A stretch of 64,000 nt of DNA from Eubacterium multiforme (GTDB lineage Bacteria; Bacillota; Clostridia; Clostridiales; Clostridiaceae): the NCBI RefSeq assembly GCF_030813415.1, contig NZ_JAUSUF010000004.1, positions 62,001 through 126,000 of the forward strand, written 5' to 3'. Within the stretch, counting starts at the first letter, position 1; every line of letters begins with the position of its first letter. The translations under genes and the position numbers were made by a program. Of the stretch, positions 8,509-17,707 are shown piece by piece. The notes under the pieces are model-generated. The model searched no databases and was not told the DNA's origin. It was given only the letters and a program-made list of their open reading frames with translations.

Positions 8509-8778
8509 ATGAATGATATTTTAATTAGAAATGTACCAGAACATATAATATCAAAGATAGATGAAGATTGGAAAAATCAAAATTATAAAAGTAGAAATGA
8601 GTATCTAAATAAGCAATTGGAGTTAATGGTTTCGTTAGCTCCACTAAAAAAGATGGAGAATAATTATATTTATTTAATCAATAGGTTAAGTAAAGTTATT
8701 GAATATAATTCAAAAGTAATGGGGGTATTAGCAGAAGAAGTTTTATCAGAAGATATTGAAACTATTATAAAAAAATAA
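8509..8778 (+). CDS. Small ribbon-helix-helix-like relaxosome protein
   Basis: An 89-residue protein with a strong AAAGGAGGT site. It begins ILIRNVPEHIISKIDE and continues into NYKSRNEYLNKQLELM, the strand-helix-helix pattern of ribbon-helix-helix DNA-binding proteins. It is the first gene after the probable oriT and lies two genes upstream of the relaxase, where accessory proteins that load relaxase on oriT are normally encoded. The fold is inferred from pattern only, and regulation of its own operon is an alternative role. Confidence 0.6.
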   Translation: MNDILIRNVPEHIISKIDEDWKNQNYKSRNEYLNKQLELMVSLAPLKKMENNYIYLINRLSKVIEYNSKVMGVLAEEVLSEDIETIIKK

Positions 8779-8798
8779 ATTATAAGGAGGAATGAAAA

Positions 8799-9206
8799 AT
8801 GGTTAGGGCAGATAAACATTATAGAATGACAAAGGAAAATTTAGATTATATAGAAAAAATTAAAAATGAAAGGCATTTAAAATATCCTAGTGAAGCATTA
8901 GAAACAATAATAAGAGAGCATAGTGAAAATGAAACATTAACTATAGAAGAAAGAGCAAAGTTCTTTGCAAAAGAAATTGCTTTAGAATTTTCAAAGGAAC
9001 TTGTAGGAATAAAATATGCTTCAAGAGAAGCTGATAAAAATTCAAAGATAATCTTAGAATTACTAAATGGAATATATTTAAAAGAAGATTATGGGTTTAT
9101 ATGTACTACTGATACAGATGAAACTGAAGGAGTAAAAATTGCTAAGAAATTTATTGAAGGATCTATAAAAAATAAAAGAACTAAAAAATTATATAAGGAA
9201 TATTAA
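8799..9206 (+). CDS. Second small mobilisation accessory protein
   Basis: A 135-residue basic protein behind AAGGAGG. The N-terminal 50 residues (DKHYRMTKENLDYIEKIKN, then YPSEALETIIREH) again suggest a ribbon-helix-helix or MobC-like DNA-binding unit; the rest is helical and charged. It ends three bases before the relaxase gene starts, so the two are almost certainly co-translated. A role in forming the relaxosome is inferred from this coupling. Confidence 0.6.
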   Translation: MVRADKHYRMTKENLDYIEKIKNERHLKYPSEALETIIREHSENETLTIEERAKFFAKEIALEFSKELVGIKYASREADKNSKIILELLNGIYLKEDYGFICTTDTDETEGVKIAKKFIEGSIKNKRTKKLYKEY

Positions 9207-9208
9207 TT

Positions 9209-10381
9209 ATGAGTATACCAGCAATAATTTTAACTTCTAATTATGTCTTATCAAATAAGGTTATGAAAAATGGAGAAGTTGTAAGTTATAACGATTATGT
9301 AGATTATATGGATAGAGAAGAAGCAAGAAAAGAAAATAAAGAAGAATATGCAGGATATAATGATTATATGGGAAACCCAAATAAAGATGGTTCTCTTTTT
9401 ACTAAAGATAAAGATAGTTTAAATGATGAGGAAATAAAAGAAGTAAAAAAAATATTTAAAGTTGCACAAGATAAAAAGAGTAATTTATGGCAAGATGTTT
9501 TTTCTTTTGATAATGAGTGGTTAGAAAAGCAAGGACTATATGATAGTAAAACAAAAGTATTAGATGAAGAAAAAATACAAATTGCAGTAAGAAAAGCTAT
9601 GGATACTTTAGAGAAAAAGAGTGGCAAAAAATATTTTTGGTCATCAAGTATTCACTATAATACTAAACATATTCATGTTCATGTAGGAAGTGTTCAATTA
9701 GATAAAGTTGATGAAAGAGGAAAAAGAAAACTAAGTGCAGTCAATGCAATGAAAAGTAGTTTTACTAATTCTTTAGTAGATTTTAATAAAGAATATCAAA
9801 AAATAAATGAAGTAATAAGAGGAAAATTAGTTTATAAAACTAGAAACTATGATTTGAAAAAAGATAAAGAATTAAAAAATAATATTAAAAAAATTGTAAA
9901 GATGCTACCTAAAGATAAGAAACAATGGTACTATAATTACAATACTTTATATGAAGTAAGACCATTACTAGATAATATAACAACAAAATTTATTGAAGAA
10001 AACTTTAAAGAAGAATTTAAAGAGTTAAATAAATTATTAGATAATCAAGAAAAAAACTTAAAAGAAATATATGGTGAAGGTAAAAAAGAATATTATAAAA
10101 ACTACAGAGAAACAAAAATAAAAGACCTTTATACAAGAATGGGAAATGCAACATTAAGTAATATAAAAAAATATGTTTATGAAGAAGAAAAGAAAAAATA
10201 TATAAAAGATAATAAAATTAGTAAACCTATTATTACTCAAAAGGCATTAAATACTTTTAAGAAAAGTTTAAAAAAAGATTTTAATAGTATAAAAAATCAA
10301 ATAGAACATGAAAAAATTGAGAATGAAAGATATAATTTAAATGAAAAAACTAATGATATTGAGTATGAATTAAACTTATAA
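9209..10381 (+). CDS. MobP-type conjugative relaxase
   Basis: Nicks one strand at oriT and leads it into the recipient. The diagnostic three-histidine metal motif is HIHVHVG, preceded by SSSIHYNTK, near residue 150. The N-terminal YNDYVDYMDREEARKE stretch followed by GYNDYMGN is typical of the MobP2/MobP3 relaxases of Firmicutes. The C-terminal 200 residues are a long charged helical region. It starts three bases after the accessory gene and ends at a palindromic terminator. The family call is firm; the exact MobP subtype is less so. Confidence 0.85.
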   Translation: MSIPAIILTSNYVLSNKVMKNGEVVSYNDYVDYMDREEARKENKEEYAGYNDYMGNPNKDGSLFTKDKDSLNDEEIKEVKKIFKVAQDKKSNLWQDVFSFDNEWLEKQGLYDSKTKVLDEEKIQIAVRKAMDTLEKKSGKKYFWSSSIHYNTKHIHVHVGSVQLDKVDERGKRKLSAVNAMKSSFTNSLVDFNKEYQKINEVIRGKLVYKTRNYDLKKDKELKNNIKKIVKMLPKDKKQWYYNYNTLYEVRPLLDNITTKFIEENFKEEFKELNKLLDNQEKNLKEIYGEGKKEYYKNYRETKIKDLYTRMGNATLSNIKKYVYEEEKKKYIKDNKISKPIITQKALNTFKKSLKKDFNSIKNQIEHEKIENERYNLNEKTNDIEYELNL

Positions 10382-10407
10382 AAAGATGTCCCCAGGGGAC
10401 ACTTTTT
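10381..10407. terminator. GC-rich palindromic terminator, copy 4 (variant)
   Basis: Core TGTCCCCAGGGGACA followed by CTTTTT. It starts at the relaxase stop codon and closes the mobilisation operon. The central base differs from the other copies but the pairing is kept. Confidence 0.75.
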
Positions 10408-10433
10408 ATATTTTAATAAAGGGGAGAGTTGCT

Positions 10434-10730
10434 ATGAGGGATAGATTAAAAAAGTTGTCATTATGGAAAATATATAATGAAACTAAAACTATTTATATAG
10501 TATGGAATGATTCTGACGAAATACTAAAATATATTTTAGATAAAAATATATTTTTAAATAAGATATTTTATAAAAGAAAAGTGGCAGTAAAAAGTAAAAT
10601 ATTAATTAGTATAGATAATGGTAAGAATTACTATTATATACCTAAAATATTAAATATATTAAATATATTAAATAATAAATTAAAAGAGCCTTATATATTA
10701 GATAACTGTTATATATATGGAATAAAATAA
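10434..10730 (+). CDS. Small hypothetical protein
   Basis: ATG at 10434 is chosen because GGGGAGAG lies just upstream; an earlier in-frame start would lie inside the palindromic terminator. The 98-residue product is basic, with many Lys, Ile, Tyr and Asn residues and a short ILNILNILNNK repeat coded by tandem TTAAATATA units. No motif is recognised. It is a backbone gene between the relaxase and the ArdC-type gene. Confidence 0.55.
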   Translation: MRDRLKKLSLWKIYNETKTIYIVWNDSDEILKYILDKNIFLNKIFYKRKVAVKSKILISIDNGKNYYYIPKILNILNILNNKLKEPYILDNCYIYGIK

Positions 10731-10754
10731 GAATTAAATAAAGGAGTGAAAAAT

Positions 10755-10988
10755 ATGTTTGATGGATTAGCATTAGTTTTAGAAATAATTAGTGATACAG
10801 AAATTAAAGTTTATACATTAGATACAAAAGAAAATATAGTATTAACTGCTAGTAAAGGAGATATTGTTGGACTAAAGGATATGTTTGAAACAGAAGAAAC
10901 TGTAATAGTTCCATATAATATTAAAAATAAAACATTAGATGGAGTAATTGTTTTAGAAGATGAAGGAGTAGAAGAATTTATACAATAA
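10755..10988 (+). CDS. Small acidic hypothetical protein
   Basis: ATG at 10755 is preferred because AAAGGAG lies at the right distance. The 77-residue acidic product looks like a compact all-beta fold (ALVLEIISDTEIKVYTLD, later KNKTLDGVIVLEDEGVE). No family is recognised. It is 24 bases after the preceding small gene and is followed by a terminator, so the pair forms a short operon. Small acidic proteins beside antirestriction genes can be DNA mimics, but nothing here shows that. Confidence 0.55.
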   Translation: MFDGLALVLEIISDTEIKVYTLDTKENIVLTASKGDIVGLKDMFETEETVIVPYNIKNKTLDGVIVLEDEGVEEFIQ

Positions 10989-11020
10989 AATATGAAAGAA
11001 AAATTTAAAAATATAGTTTG

Positions 11021-11057
11021 AAAACTACCTAAAGGAAATAAATTAAGGTAGTTTTTA
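11021..11057 (+). terminator. Intrinsic terminator
   Basis: Arms AAAACTACCT and AGGTAGTTTTT around a 15-base loop, ending in a T run, after the small acidic gene. Confidence 0.7.
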
Positions 11058-11095
11058 TTATTTGTAGTAAATTTAAAATTAAGGAGGATAATTTT

Positions 11096-12082
11096 ATGGC
11101 AGGATTATATAAGAAAAAAAGTGAAGAAGAAAAGCAAAAAGAAGTTGATGAATTAATAAATAAAGCTAATAAAAAAATAGATAATATTTTTGATATTCCT
11201 GGTGATGTAAAGGAGTATCTTTCTTTTATGTCAAAGTTTTATAATTATTCTTTTAGAAATACAATTTTAATTCAAGAACAATTTCCGGGAGCAATAGCAG
11301 TTGGATCATATGCTTTTTGGAAAGAAAAAGGTTTTACAGTAAATAAATGTGAAAAAGGAATTGGAATTTTAGTACCTAAAAAATTAAGTAATTATTTTAT
11401 AGATAGTAATGGTAAAGAGAAAGCAATATATAAAGCTAATAAAGAAGAAAATGAATTAATAAAAAATGATAAGATAGAAATTTTTGAAGGTAAATTAATG
11501 TATCAAAAAGGATATGTTTTTGATATATCTCAGACTAATGCAAGTGAAAAAGATTTACCTAAAATATTTCCAAATAAATTTTTAAATGGAGAAATAGAAA
11601 ATTATAATGTATTTTATAAAGCGTTAGAAAATATATCAAAAGAAATAGGAAGTAAAATAATAGAACCTAAAAATGAAATTGGAGTAGCAAAAGGTATTAC
11701 TTACAAAATGACTAAAGAAGTTGATTTAAATCCTAGAAATAGTCAAGTTCAAAATATAAAAACATTGATACATGAATTAGCTCACTCAAAATTTCATAGA
11801 ATGGATAATTTAAATGAACACACAAGACCAGAAAGAGAATATCAAGCTGAAATGACGGCTTATGCAGTAACAAGTTATTTTAATATAGATAGAGAAGATG
11901 ATTCTTTAAGGTATATTAGAAATTGGAGTAAAAATATTACATTAGATAACAAAAAAAGATTATTAGGAGAAATTAAAGAAGCTGCAAAAGAATTTATAAA
12001 AATAATAGAAAAAACATTTGAAAAGGAATTATCAGGTGAATTAAATAAATCTGATAATTCTTTTTTTATTCCTGAAGAATGA
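11096..12082 (+). CDS. ArdC-type antirestriction protein
   Basis: Expected to protect the incoming single-stranded element from host restriction. The N-terminal ArdC-like DNA-binding region is seen in YSFRNTILIQEQFPGA followed by VGSYAFWKEKGFTVNK and GIGILVPKK (residues 45-102). The C-terminal half is a zinc-metallopeptidase domain with HELAH at residues 226-230 and a later Glu in EREYQAEMTAY, as in ArdC and IrrE-like proteins. At 328 residues the length suits the family. Its own AAGGAGG site and a terminator upstream show an independent unit. It lies upstream of the methyltransferase/HNH cassette. Confidence 0.85.
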   Translation: MAGLYKKKSEEEKQKEVDELINKANKKIDNIFDIPGDVKEYLSFMSKFYNYSFRNTILIQEQFPGAIAVGSYAFWKEKGFTVNKCEKGIGILVPKKLSNYFIDSNGKEKAIYKANKEENELIKNDKIEIFEGKLMYQKGYVFDISQTNASEKDLPKIFPNKFLNGEIENYNVFYKALENISKEIGSKIIEPKNEIGVAKGITYKMTKEVDLNPRNSQVQNIKTLIHELAHSKFHRMDNLNEHTRPEREYQAEMTAYAVTSYFNIDREDDSLRYIRNWSKNITLDNKKRLLGEIKEAAKEFIKIIEKTFEKELSGELNKSDNSFFIPEE

Positions 12083-12112
12083 TTTAGATTATAAAAAGGG
12101 AGATGAAAAACA

Positions 12113-12517
12113 ATGAGTAAGGAAATAAAGCAAAGAGAAATAAATAAAATGGCTAGAGATCATGAAGAATGGATTGATACAAACGGTAAAAGTGGAAAGA
12201 AATTAAATTTAGAAGGAAAAGAATTAAATGGTATAAGATTATTAAATTTAAACTTAAAAGAAGCTAATTTTAAAAATACAATAATCAAAGATACTGCTAT
12301 TTTTGCAAATTTGGAGGGTGCAAATTTTGAAGGCAGCAAAATAGATAATGTAGAATTTATAGGTTCAAATATAAAAGGAATGAAAATTGATACAAAAGAA
12401 TTAGAAAGGATTAATATACAGATAAAAGAAGAATTAAGTCTGCATAATGAAGCTAATGTAAGTTTAAAAACAAATAATAATAAAGAAAAAAGTAATGATT
12501 ACGAACTTAAGATGTAA
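12113..12517 (+). CDS. Pentapeptide-repeat-like protein, intact copy A
   Basis: A 134-residue soluble protein 30 bases after the ArdC gene. Residues 28-85 contain irregular A(N/D)LXX-type repeats (ANFKN, ANLEG, ANFEG, VEFIG) that would form a short right-handed beta helix; the rest is charged. Two further copies exist in the element: one frameshifted (12802-13204) and one truncated with an internal stop (27896-28110). Pentapeptide proteins can mimic DNA, and the place next to an antirestriction gene would suit that, but the short repeat region makes the function uncertain. Confidence 0.65.
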   Translation: MSKEIKQREINKMARDHEEWIDTNGKSGKKLNLEGKELNGIRLLNLNLKEANFKNTIIKDTAIFANLEGANFEGSKIDNVEFIGSNIKGMKIDTKELERINIQIKEELSLHNEANVSLKTNNNKEKSNDYELKM

Positions 12518-12583
12518 GAATAAATAAAAGGTGCCGCACATGGATATCTTTTAAAATATAAAATTTAAAGGATAGATTATTTT

Positions 12584-12742
12584 ATGAAAAATATAGATAA
12601 GGAAAATCTAATAAAAGAGTTAGAAAGTAGTATAGAGAATTTAGCTTCACTAAAAGGAGAAAATATTAGAAAGTTTTTTAAAAATACTTTTGATATAGAA
12701 AAAATTAATAATAAAATAGAGAAATTAAGAATAGAAAAGTAG
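12584..12742 (+). CDS. Short charged helical protein
   Basis: ATG at 12584 opens 52 codons rich in Lys, Glu, Ile and Asn, predicted as a helix pair (LIKELESSIENLASLKGEN). It follows a decayed palindromic terminator (near 12530-12552, GTGCCGCACATGGATATCTTTT). The upstream AAGGATAG is a modest ribosome binding site. It sits where the coiled-coil gene sits in the other copies of this module but does not obviously match it. It may be a real micro-gene or a degenerate remnant. Confidence 0.35.
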   Translation: MKNIDKENLIKELESSIENLASLKGENIRKFFKNTFDIEKINNKIEKLRIEK

Positions 12743-12801
12743 CAGAAGATTTAAAAGGTTTTTCATTATGGTCGGGCGTTGAAGGAGAATATAATAATTC
12801 T

Positions 12802-13204
12802 GTGGTATTGGATAAAGATTATATAAAAGATGATATTGTTATAAATGCTATAGATAAAGTAAAACAAGAATCAATTATAAAGAAAATAAATTTTATTATG
12901 GATAAAAAAGAAGAAGATAAAGAACAATTCAAAAATGATATAACAGATATAGCAGAAGAATTAAATGTAAATTTTAAAAATACAATAATAAAAGACACTA
13001 CTATTTTTACTAATTTAGATGGTTCAGATTTTGAAGGTATCAAAATAGAAAATGTAGAATTTATAGAGTCAAATATAAAGGAAATAAAATTTATGCAAAG
13101 GAATTAGAAAAAATTAATATACAAATAAAAGAAGAATTAAGTCTGCATAATGAATCTAATTCAATATTTAAAATAAAGAAAATAGTTATGAAGTTGAGTT
13201 GTAA
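12802..13204 (+). pseudogene. Pentapeptide-like gene, frameshifted copy B
   Basis: From 12960 the sequence closely follows copy A (VNFKNTIIKDTTIF against ANFKNTIIKDTAIF). Near 13090 one base is missing relative to copy A, so the frame stops at 13107 while the homologous codons (KELEKINIQIKEELSLHNE) continue in another frame to about 13204. The first 150 bases, from a weak GTG start, do not match copy A. This is a decayed duplicate directly upstream of the defence-like cassette. Confidence 0.7.
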
Positions 13205-13499
13205 TTTTATGAATGTAATATTAAATGAAAATAAAAGTGCTTGAAATATATTAAAATATAAAAAAGTTTTTTAGTTTCAATTTAGTTATAGTACTTATAA
13301 GGTGATTTTAGAGTGAAAATAGTTTATACATTTAGTACTTTTTTGAAAGTTGATTTTTAAAATTAAGATTTCAATATTAACATTTATTATTGAAAATGTT
13401 CCTGAATTAGTAAAAAAACACCAGTTGAATATGGTGGCTTTTATCAAGAAAAGATGATATGTTATAATTAAATTAATTTTGTAAGGTTGGAGGAAGAAT
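13205..13499 (+). promoter_or_regulatory. Noncoding spacer with probable promoter for the methyltransferase operon
   Basis: Nearly 300 bases with no credible gene. A TATAAT hexamer at 13463-13468 lies about 30 bases before the methyltransferase start, and the start is preceded by TTGGAGGAAG. No clear -35 element stands out. A short inverted element (CACCAG ... TGGTGG) occurs at about 13421-13436. Confidence 0.45.
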
Positions 13500-14915
13500 A
13501 TGGACTTTAGATGTCAACAGTTTACCCCTAATGCAATAGTGAATATAATGTTAGATATTTTAGGATATAAAAAAAATTTATATGGTAAAAAAATCTTAGA
13601 AAATTCTTGTGGTGAGGGAAATATATTATTATCAATAGTTGAAAGATATATTTTAGATTCTAAATTAAAAGGATATTCTAATGAGGAGATAAAAAATGGA
13701 TTAGAAAATGATATTTATGGAGTTGAGTTGATAAAAGAAACATATGATATATGTATTAATAATTTGAATGATCTTACAAATAGACATGGTCTTAATAATA
13801 TTGACTGGAATATAGTTAATGAAGATAGTTTAAAATATGATTTTATTATTAAATTTGATTATGTTATTGGAAATCCACCATATATTTCATATAAAAATTT
13901 AGATAAAGAGAAGAGAAATTTTTTAAAAACAAACTTTGAAACTTGTAAATTGGGAAAACCTGATTATTGCTATGCTTTTATTGAAAGTGCAATAAATAAA
14001 TTAAATGACATAGGAAAAATGGTGTATTTAATTCCTAGTAGTATTTTTAAGAACGTATTTGGAAAAACTTTAAGAGATATGATGATTGAAAATTTAGTTG
14101 AAGTATTAGATTATCCAAACAAAAAATTATTTAAAAACGCATTAACATCATCTTCAATAATATTAATTGATAAAAACAAAAAAAATGATAATTTCATTTA
14201 TAAAGATATGACTAATAAAACAAACTATAATATTATAAAAGAAAATTTAAGTTATAAATGGATATTTGAAGAAAGTAGAGATTATGATTCATTTGAAAAT
14301 TTAATTGAATTTGAAGAATTATTTAAAGCAAGGGTAACTATTGCGACTCAAAAAAATGATGTGTTTGTAGTTAATTATGATAAAAAAGAGAAATTACATT
14401 TAGAAGACGATATATTAAGAAATGCTATAAGTCCAAGAAATATGATTTTTGGTAAAAAAGAGTATATAATATTTCCATATAAGTTTGAGAATAATAAATT
14501 ACAAAGATTTTCTGAAAGTGAATTAAAAAATAAATATAAGAACTTATATAAATATCTTTTAGAAAATAAAGTAGATTTACAAAAAAGAAAATCAGACTTA
14601 AATAGTAATTGGTTTGAGTATGGACGTAACCAGGCAATTTCAAATATGAATAAAAAAAAGTTAGTAATTTCTACGGTAATAACCAATAAGGTAAATGTTT
14701 ATAATTTAAAAAGCAATGATATACCATACTCTGGAATATATATTATTTCGAATGGAGAATATAGTTTAGAGATTGCAAAAAAAATATTAGAAAGTGATAA
14801 GTTTTTTGAATATATAAAGAGAATAGGAACTCCAGCTAGTGGAAGTTCACTGAGAATAACTGCAAATGATATTAATAGATTTAAGTTTGTTAAGAGTGAA
14901 TATGGATTATTGTAA
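13500..14915 (+). CDS. N6-adenine DNA methyltransferase (type II-like, with target-recognition C-terminus)
   Basis: Transfers a methyl group from AdoMet to adenine in a specific DNA site. Motif I is ENSCGEG (residues 34-40) and the catalytic motif IV is NPPY at 125-128, in the order of gamma-class N6 methyltransferases. The C-terminal half (about 290-460), with an R(V)TIATQKND element, NWFEYGRNQA and a terminal GTPASGSSLRITANDI, resembles TaqI/Eco57I-type specificity domains. It is first in a four-gene run with a GHKL/kinase-like protein, a receiver protein and an HNH nuclease, so it probably provides self-protection. The next gene starts 40 bases downstream. Confidence 0.85.
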   Translation: MDFRCQQFTPNAIVNIMLDILGYKKNLYGKKILENSCGEGNILLSIVERYILDSKLKGYSNEEIKNGLENDIYGVELIKETYDICINNLNDLTNRHGLNNIDWNIVNEDSLKYDFIIKFDYVIGNPPYISYKNLDKEKRNFLKTNFETCKLGKPDYCYAFIESAINKLNDIGKMVYLIPSSIFKNVFGKTLRDMMIENLVEVLDYPNKKLFKNALTSSSIILIDKNKKNDNFIYKDMTNKTNYNIIKENLSYKWIFEESRDYDSFENLIEFEELFKARVTIATQKNDVFVVNYDKKEKLHLEDDILRNAISPRNMIFGKKEYIIFPYKFENNKLQRFSESELKNKYKNLYKYLLENKVDLQKRKSDLNSNWFEYGRNQAISNMNKKKLVISTVITNKVNVYNLKSNDIPYSGIYIISNGEYSLEIAKKILESDKFFEYIKRIGTPASGSSLRITANDINRFKFVKSEYGLL

Positions 14916-14955
14916 ATATTAACAAGAGTAATTTAGATTGGAGATGAAATATTGT

Positions 14956-17115
14956 ATGGAAAAGTTAAAATATATTATAGAGGATAGTACAATTGCAGAA
15001 TTATTAGGAATCCAAAATTTTACTAATAAAGAATCTGCAGTTCTTGAGTTGGTTAAAAATGCTTTTGATGCTAAAGCAAAACAAATAGATATAATTTTTG
15101 AAGGAAGTAACTTAATAATTAAAGATGATGGTAATGGAATGAATGCAGAAGATATAAAACGACATTGGATGCATGTAGGAAAAAGTGATAAAAAATATGA
15201 TATTTTAGATGATGATAATAATAAAAGAATTTTGGCTGGTTCAAAAGGAATAGGAAGATTTGCGTTATCTAGATTAGGCGAAAATGTAGAATTATATTCC
15301 CAAAAAAATAATAATTATGATAATGCAATATTATGGATTACTGATTGGAATGAAAGTACTTTGCATATAGAAAAATCATACAAAAATTATGGAACTAAAA
15401 TAATAATTAAAAACTTAAGGGATAAATGGAATAAGATTAGTATTGATAAATTGGCAAAATATTTATCTAGAACATATAATGATGAACTAATGAAAATAAA
15501 TATAATTTTTCAAGGAGAATCTAATTTTATAAAAAGATATTTTTCAAATCCTATATTAGGATATAATTGTACTAGTAAAATAAGTTTGAAATATTTGGCT
15601 AGAAAACAGATGTTATTATGTGTAATAGATTCAGATGAATTTAAAGATGAAGCTGTTGAATTTTTAGGAGGAGTTAATATATCTAGTTATGAATCTAGTA
15701 TTAGTATATTAGATGAATTAGAAAATGTTAAAAATTTAAATTTATCTAACAATGAATTGAAAAACCATTTAATTGAATTAGGAGATTTTTCAGCAGAATT
15801 TTTCTTTGCGTTAAAAGGATCAACTCAATTTGAAATGGAAAAATTTCTTTATAAATATAAAAATCTTTTAGGAAAATATGAAGAAGGTATTATATTATAT
15901 AGAAATTCATTTAGTATTTCATCTTATGATGGGACAAAAGATTGGCTTGAATTAGGAAAACGTTCAAGACAATCACCAGCAGCTGCAACTCATCCAACTG
16001 GTTCATGGAGAGTAAGAGAAAATCAATTAGCTGGAATAGTAAACATTGATAAGCGGGAAAATAGTGTATTAGAAGATTTGTCTAATAGACAAGGATTGAA
16101 TGAAAATGAATATTATGAAATATTTACAAAAATTTTGCGTGTGGGGATTTCTGAGTTTGAAGGTTTTAGACAAAATATAATACGAGAAATTAATAAAAAA
16201 AATTTAAATAAAAATTTAAATAAAGAAAGAAAGTTGACAGAAGGAATAATAAGAAATCCAAATAAAATTAAAGATCTATCAAAAGAAGAAGTAGATAAAT
16301 TTATAGTTGAAATTAAAGAGTTTAAAAAGGAAAATTTAAATTTCAAAAAAGAAATGATTGACAGTGAAAAAAGATATAAATATGATGTGAGAATATTAAA
16401 TGTTTTAGCTACATCTGGATTAAAAGCAACATCAATAGCACATGAAATGCAAAATGATAGAAATAAGATAGCACAAAATTGTGATTTTATAATAGAAGCC
16501 ATGAAAGCATATGAAATTTGGGATTTAATTAATGCTGAAGATAAGACTAAGTATGCTTATTCCAATATTCCAGAATTAATCGAAAAAAATAGGAAAGTAA
16601 ATAAAAAAATAATTTCTTTTATGGATACTATGCTTGATGAAGTTGAGAAAAAGCAATTTTTATCAGAAGAATATAATGTATTTGAATTATTAAATGAAAT
16701 AAAAAAAGTTTGGGAAAGAGATTTTTCTTGGATTAGAATACGTTTAAATATAGAAAAAACAATTATATATAAAATACCTAAAGATGTTCTAAGAGTTATA
16801 TTTGATAATTTGATATTAAATAGTATACAGCAAAATGAAAATAGCAGTAAATTATATATAGATATAGAAATTATATTAATTAATAATGTTTTAAATCTAT
16901 CTTATCAAGATAATGGAATAGGATTAGAAAAAAAATATCTTGATAAGCCTACAAAAATTTTAGAAGTGCATGAGACATCTAGAAAACATGGTCATGGTCT
17001 TGGAATGTGGATTGTTAGCAATACAATAAATATGACAGGAGGTGAGATAATTAATATAGATGGAAAAAATGGGTTCAAGATTATATTTACTGTAGGAGGA
17101 AATTGGAATGAATAA
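14956..17115 (+). CDS. Dual GHKL protein: Hsp90/MORC-like ATPase plus histidine-kinase-like C-terminus
   Basis: ATG at 14956 is preferred because GGAGATG (14940-14946) fits it. This gives 719 residues. The N-terminal ATPase has an N-box ELVKNAFDAKA (31-41), G1 DDGNGM (57-62) and G2 GSKGIGRFA (95-103), as in Hsp90, MutL and MORC proteins. The middle (about 380-480) is a charged coiled coil. The C-terminal part has an H-box, IAHEMQND with His496, and a second GHKL set: NLILNSIQQ, DNGIGL (near 652) and GHGLGMW (near 680), as in sensor kinases. No membrane segment is seen. It overlaps the receiver gene by 8 bases, which supports phosphotransfer to it. Inferred role: sensing and signalling in a defence system. 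Confidence 0.8.
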   Translation: MEKLKYIIEDSTIAELLGIQNFTNKESAVLELVKNAFDAKAKQIDIIFEGSNLIIKDDGNGMNAEDIKRHWMHVGKSDKKYDILDDDNNKRILAGSKGIGRFALSRLGENVELYSQKNNNYDNAILWITDWNESTLHIEKSYKNYGTKIIIKNLRDKWNKISIDKLAKYLSRTYNDELMKINIIFQGESNFIKRYFSNPILGYNCTSKISLKYLARKQMLLCVIDSDEFKDEAVEFLGGVNISSYESSISILDELENVKNLNLSNNELKNHLIELGDFSAEFFFALKGSTQFEMEKFLYKYKNLLGKYEEGIILYRNSFSISSYDGTKDWLELGKRSRQSPAAATHPTGSWRVRENQLAGIVNIDKRENSVLEDLSNRQGLNENEYYEIFTKILRVGISEFEGFRQNIIREINKKNLNKNLNKERKLTEGIIRNPNKIKDLSKEEVDKFIVEIKEFKKENLNFKKEMIDSEKRYKYDVRILNVLATSGLKATSIAHEMQNDRNKIAQNCDFIIEAMKAYEIWDLINAEDKTKYAYSNIPELIEKNRKVNKKIISFMDTMLDEVEKKQFLSEEYNVFELLNEIKKVWERDFSWIRIRLNIEKTIIYKIPKDVLRVIFDNLILNSIQQNENSSKLYIDIEIILINNVLNLSYQDNGIGLEKKYLDKPTKILEVHETSRKHGHGLGMWIVSNTINMTGGEIINIDGKNGFKIIFTVGGNWNE

Positions 17116-17707
17116 AATAAATATAATTTACGTTGATGATGAATTAGATGCTAATATATCAAAATACATTGGAACAACGTATAATTATAAGAGGTTTGAA
17201 AAAGTATATAATGAAATTACATTTGAAGCAAAGAAAGGATATGAAAGTTTATTAAATGATAAACTAGTAAAAGAAGCAAATATAATTTTAATTGATTCTA
17301 AGTTGTTTGAAAATGATAGAGTTAGTAATGGAAAATTCTCAGGAGAGGAATTTAAAATGATTTTAAAAAAAGTCTTTCCTTTTATTGAGGTAATAGTTAT
17401 AACACAAAATGAATTAAAAGAAGAATATGGTACTGTTTCTAAATATAAGTTTGATGTGGATATAAGTGCAGATAAGTATTATTCTGATAATTTGAAAAAA
17501 GAATTAGATACTGCTGCTAATAACGTATTTATATATAGAAATATTGCTAACAAATTAAAAAGCAATGAAGGTATAGATAAGGTTTTAATTGAAAAAATAG
17601 TGAATTCATTAGATGGAGACTCAAAATATGATGAATTAACAAAAAATGATATAGATAATATCATTGAAGCTTTTAAAGAATTGCAGAGGGATATAAATGA
17701 AAGATGA
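17108..17707 (+). CDS. Receiver-domain protein (response-regulator-like)
   Basis: Residues 1-130 form a CheY-like receiver: acidic pair D10/D11 in IIYVDDE, probable phosphorylated Asp63 in IILIDSK, Thr99 in VIVITQ, and Lys123 in ISADKY. All five canonical positions are kept, so phosphorylation is plausible. There is a longer than usual stretch between strand 1 and Asp63. The C-terminal 70 residues are helical with no DNA-binding motif, so it probably acts through protein contact. It overlaps the kinase-like gene by 8 bases and the HNH gene by 11 bases. The natural inference is that it relays a signal from the kinase-like protein to the nuclease. Confidence 0.75.
   Translation: MNKINIIYVDDELDANISKYIGTTYNYKRFEKVYNEITFEAKKGYESLLNDKLVKEANIILIDSKLFENDRVSNGKFSGEEFKMILKKVFPFIEVIVITQNELKEEYGTVSKYKFDVDISADKYYSDNLKKELDTAANNVFIYRNIANKLKSNEGIDKVLIEKIVNSLDGDSKYDELTKNDIDNIIEAFKELQRDINER

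Noticed and set aside
9364..9627. Minus-strand open frame inside the relaxase gene
   Set aside because: Lies fully within the conserved relaxase frame and has no start signal.
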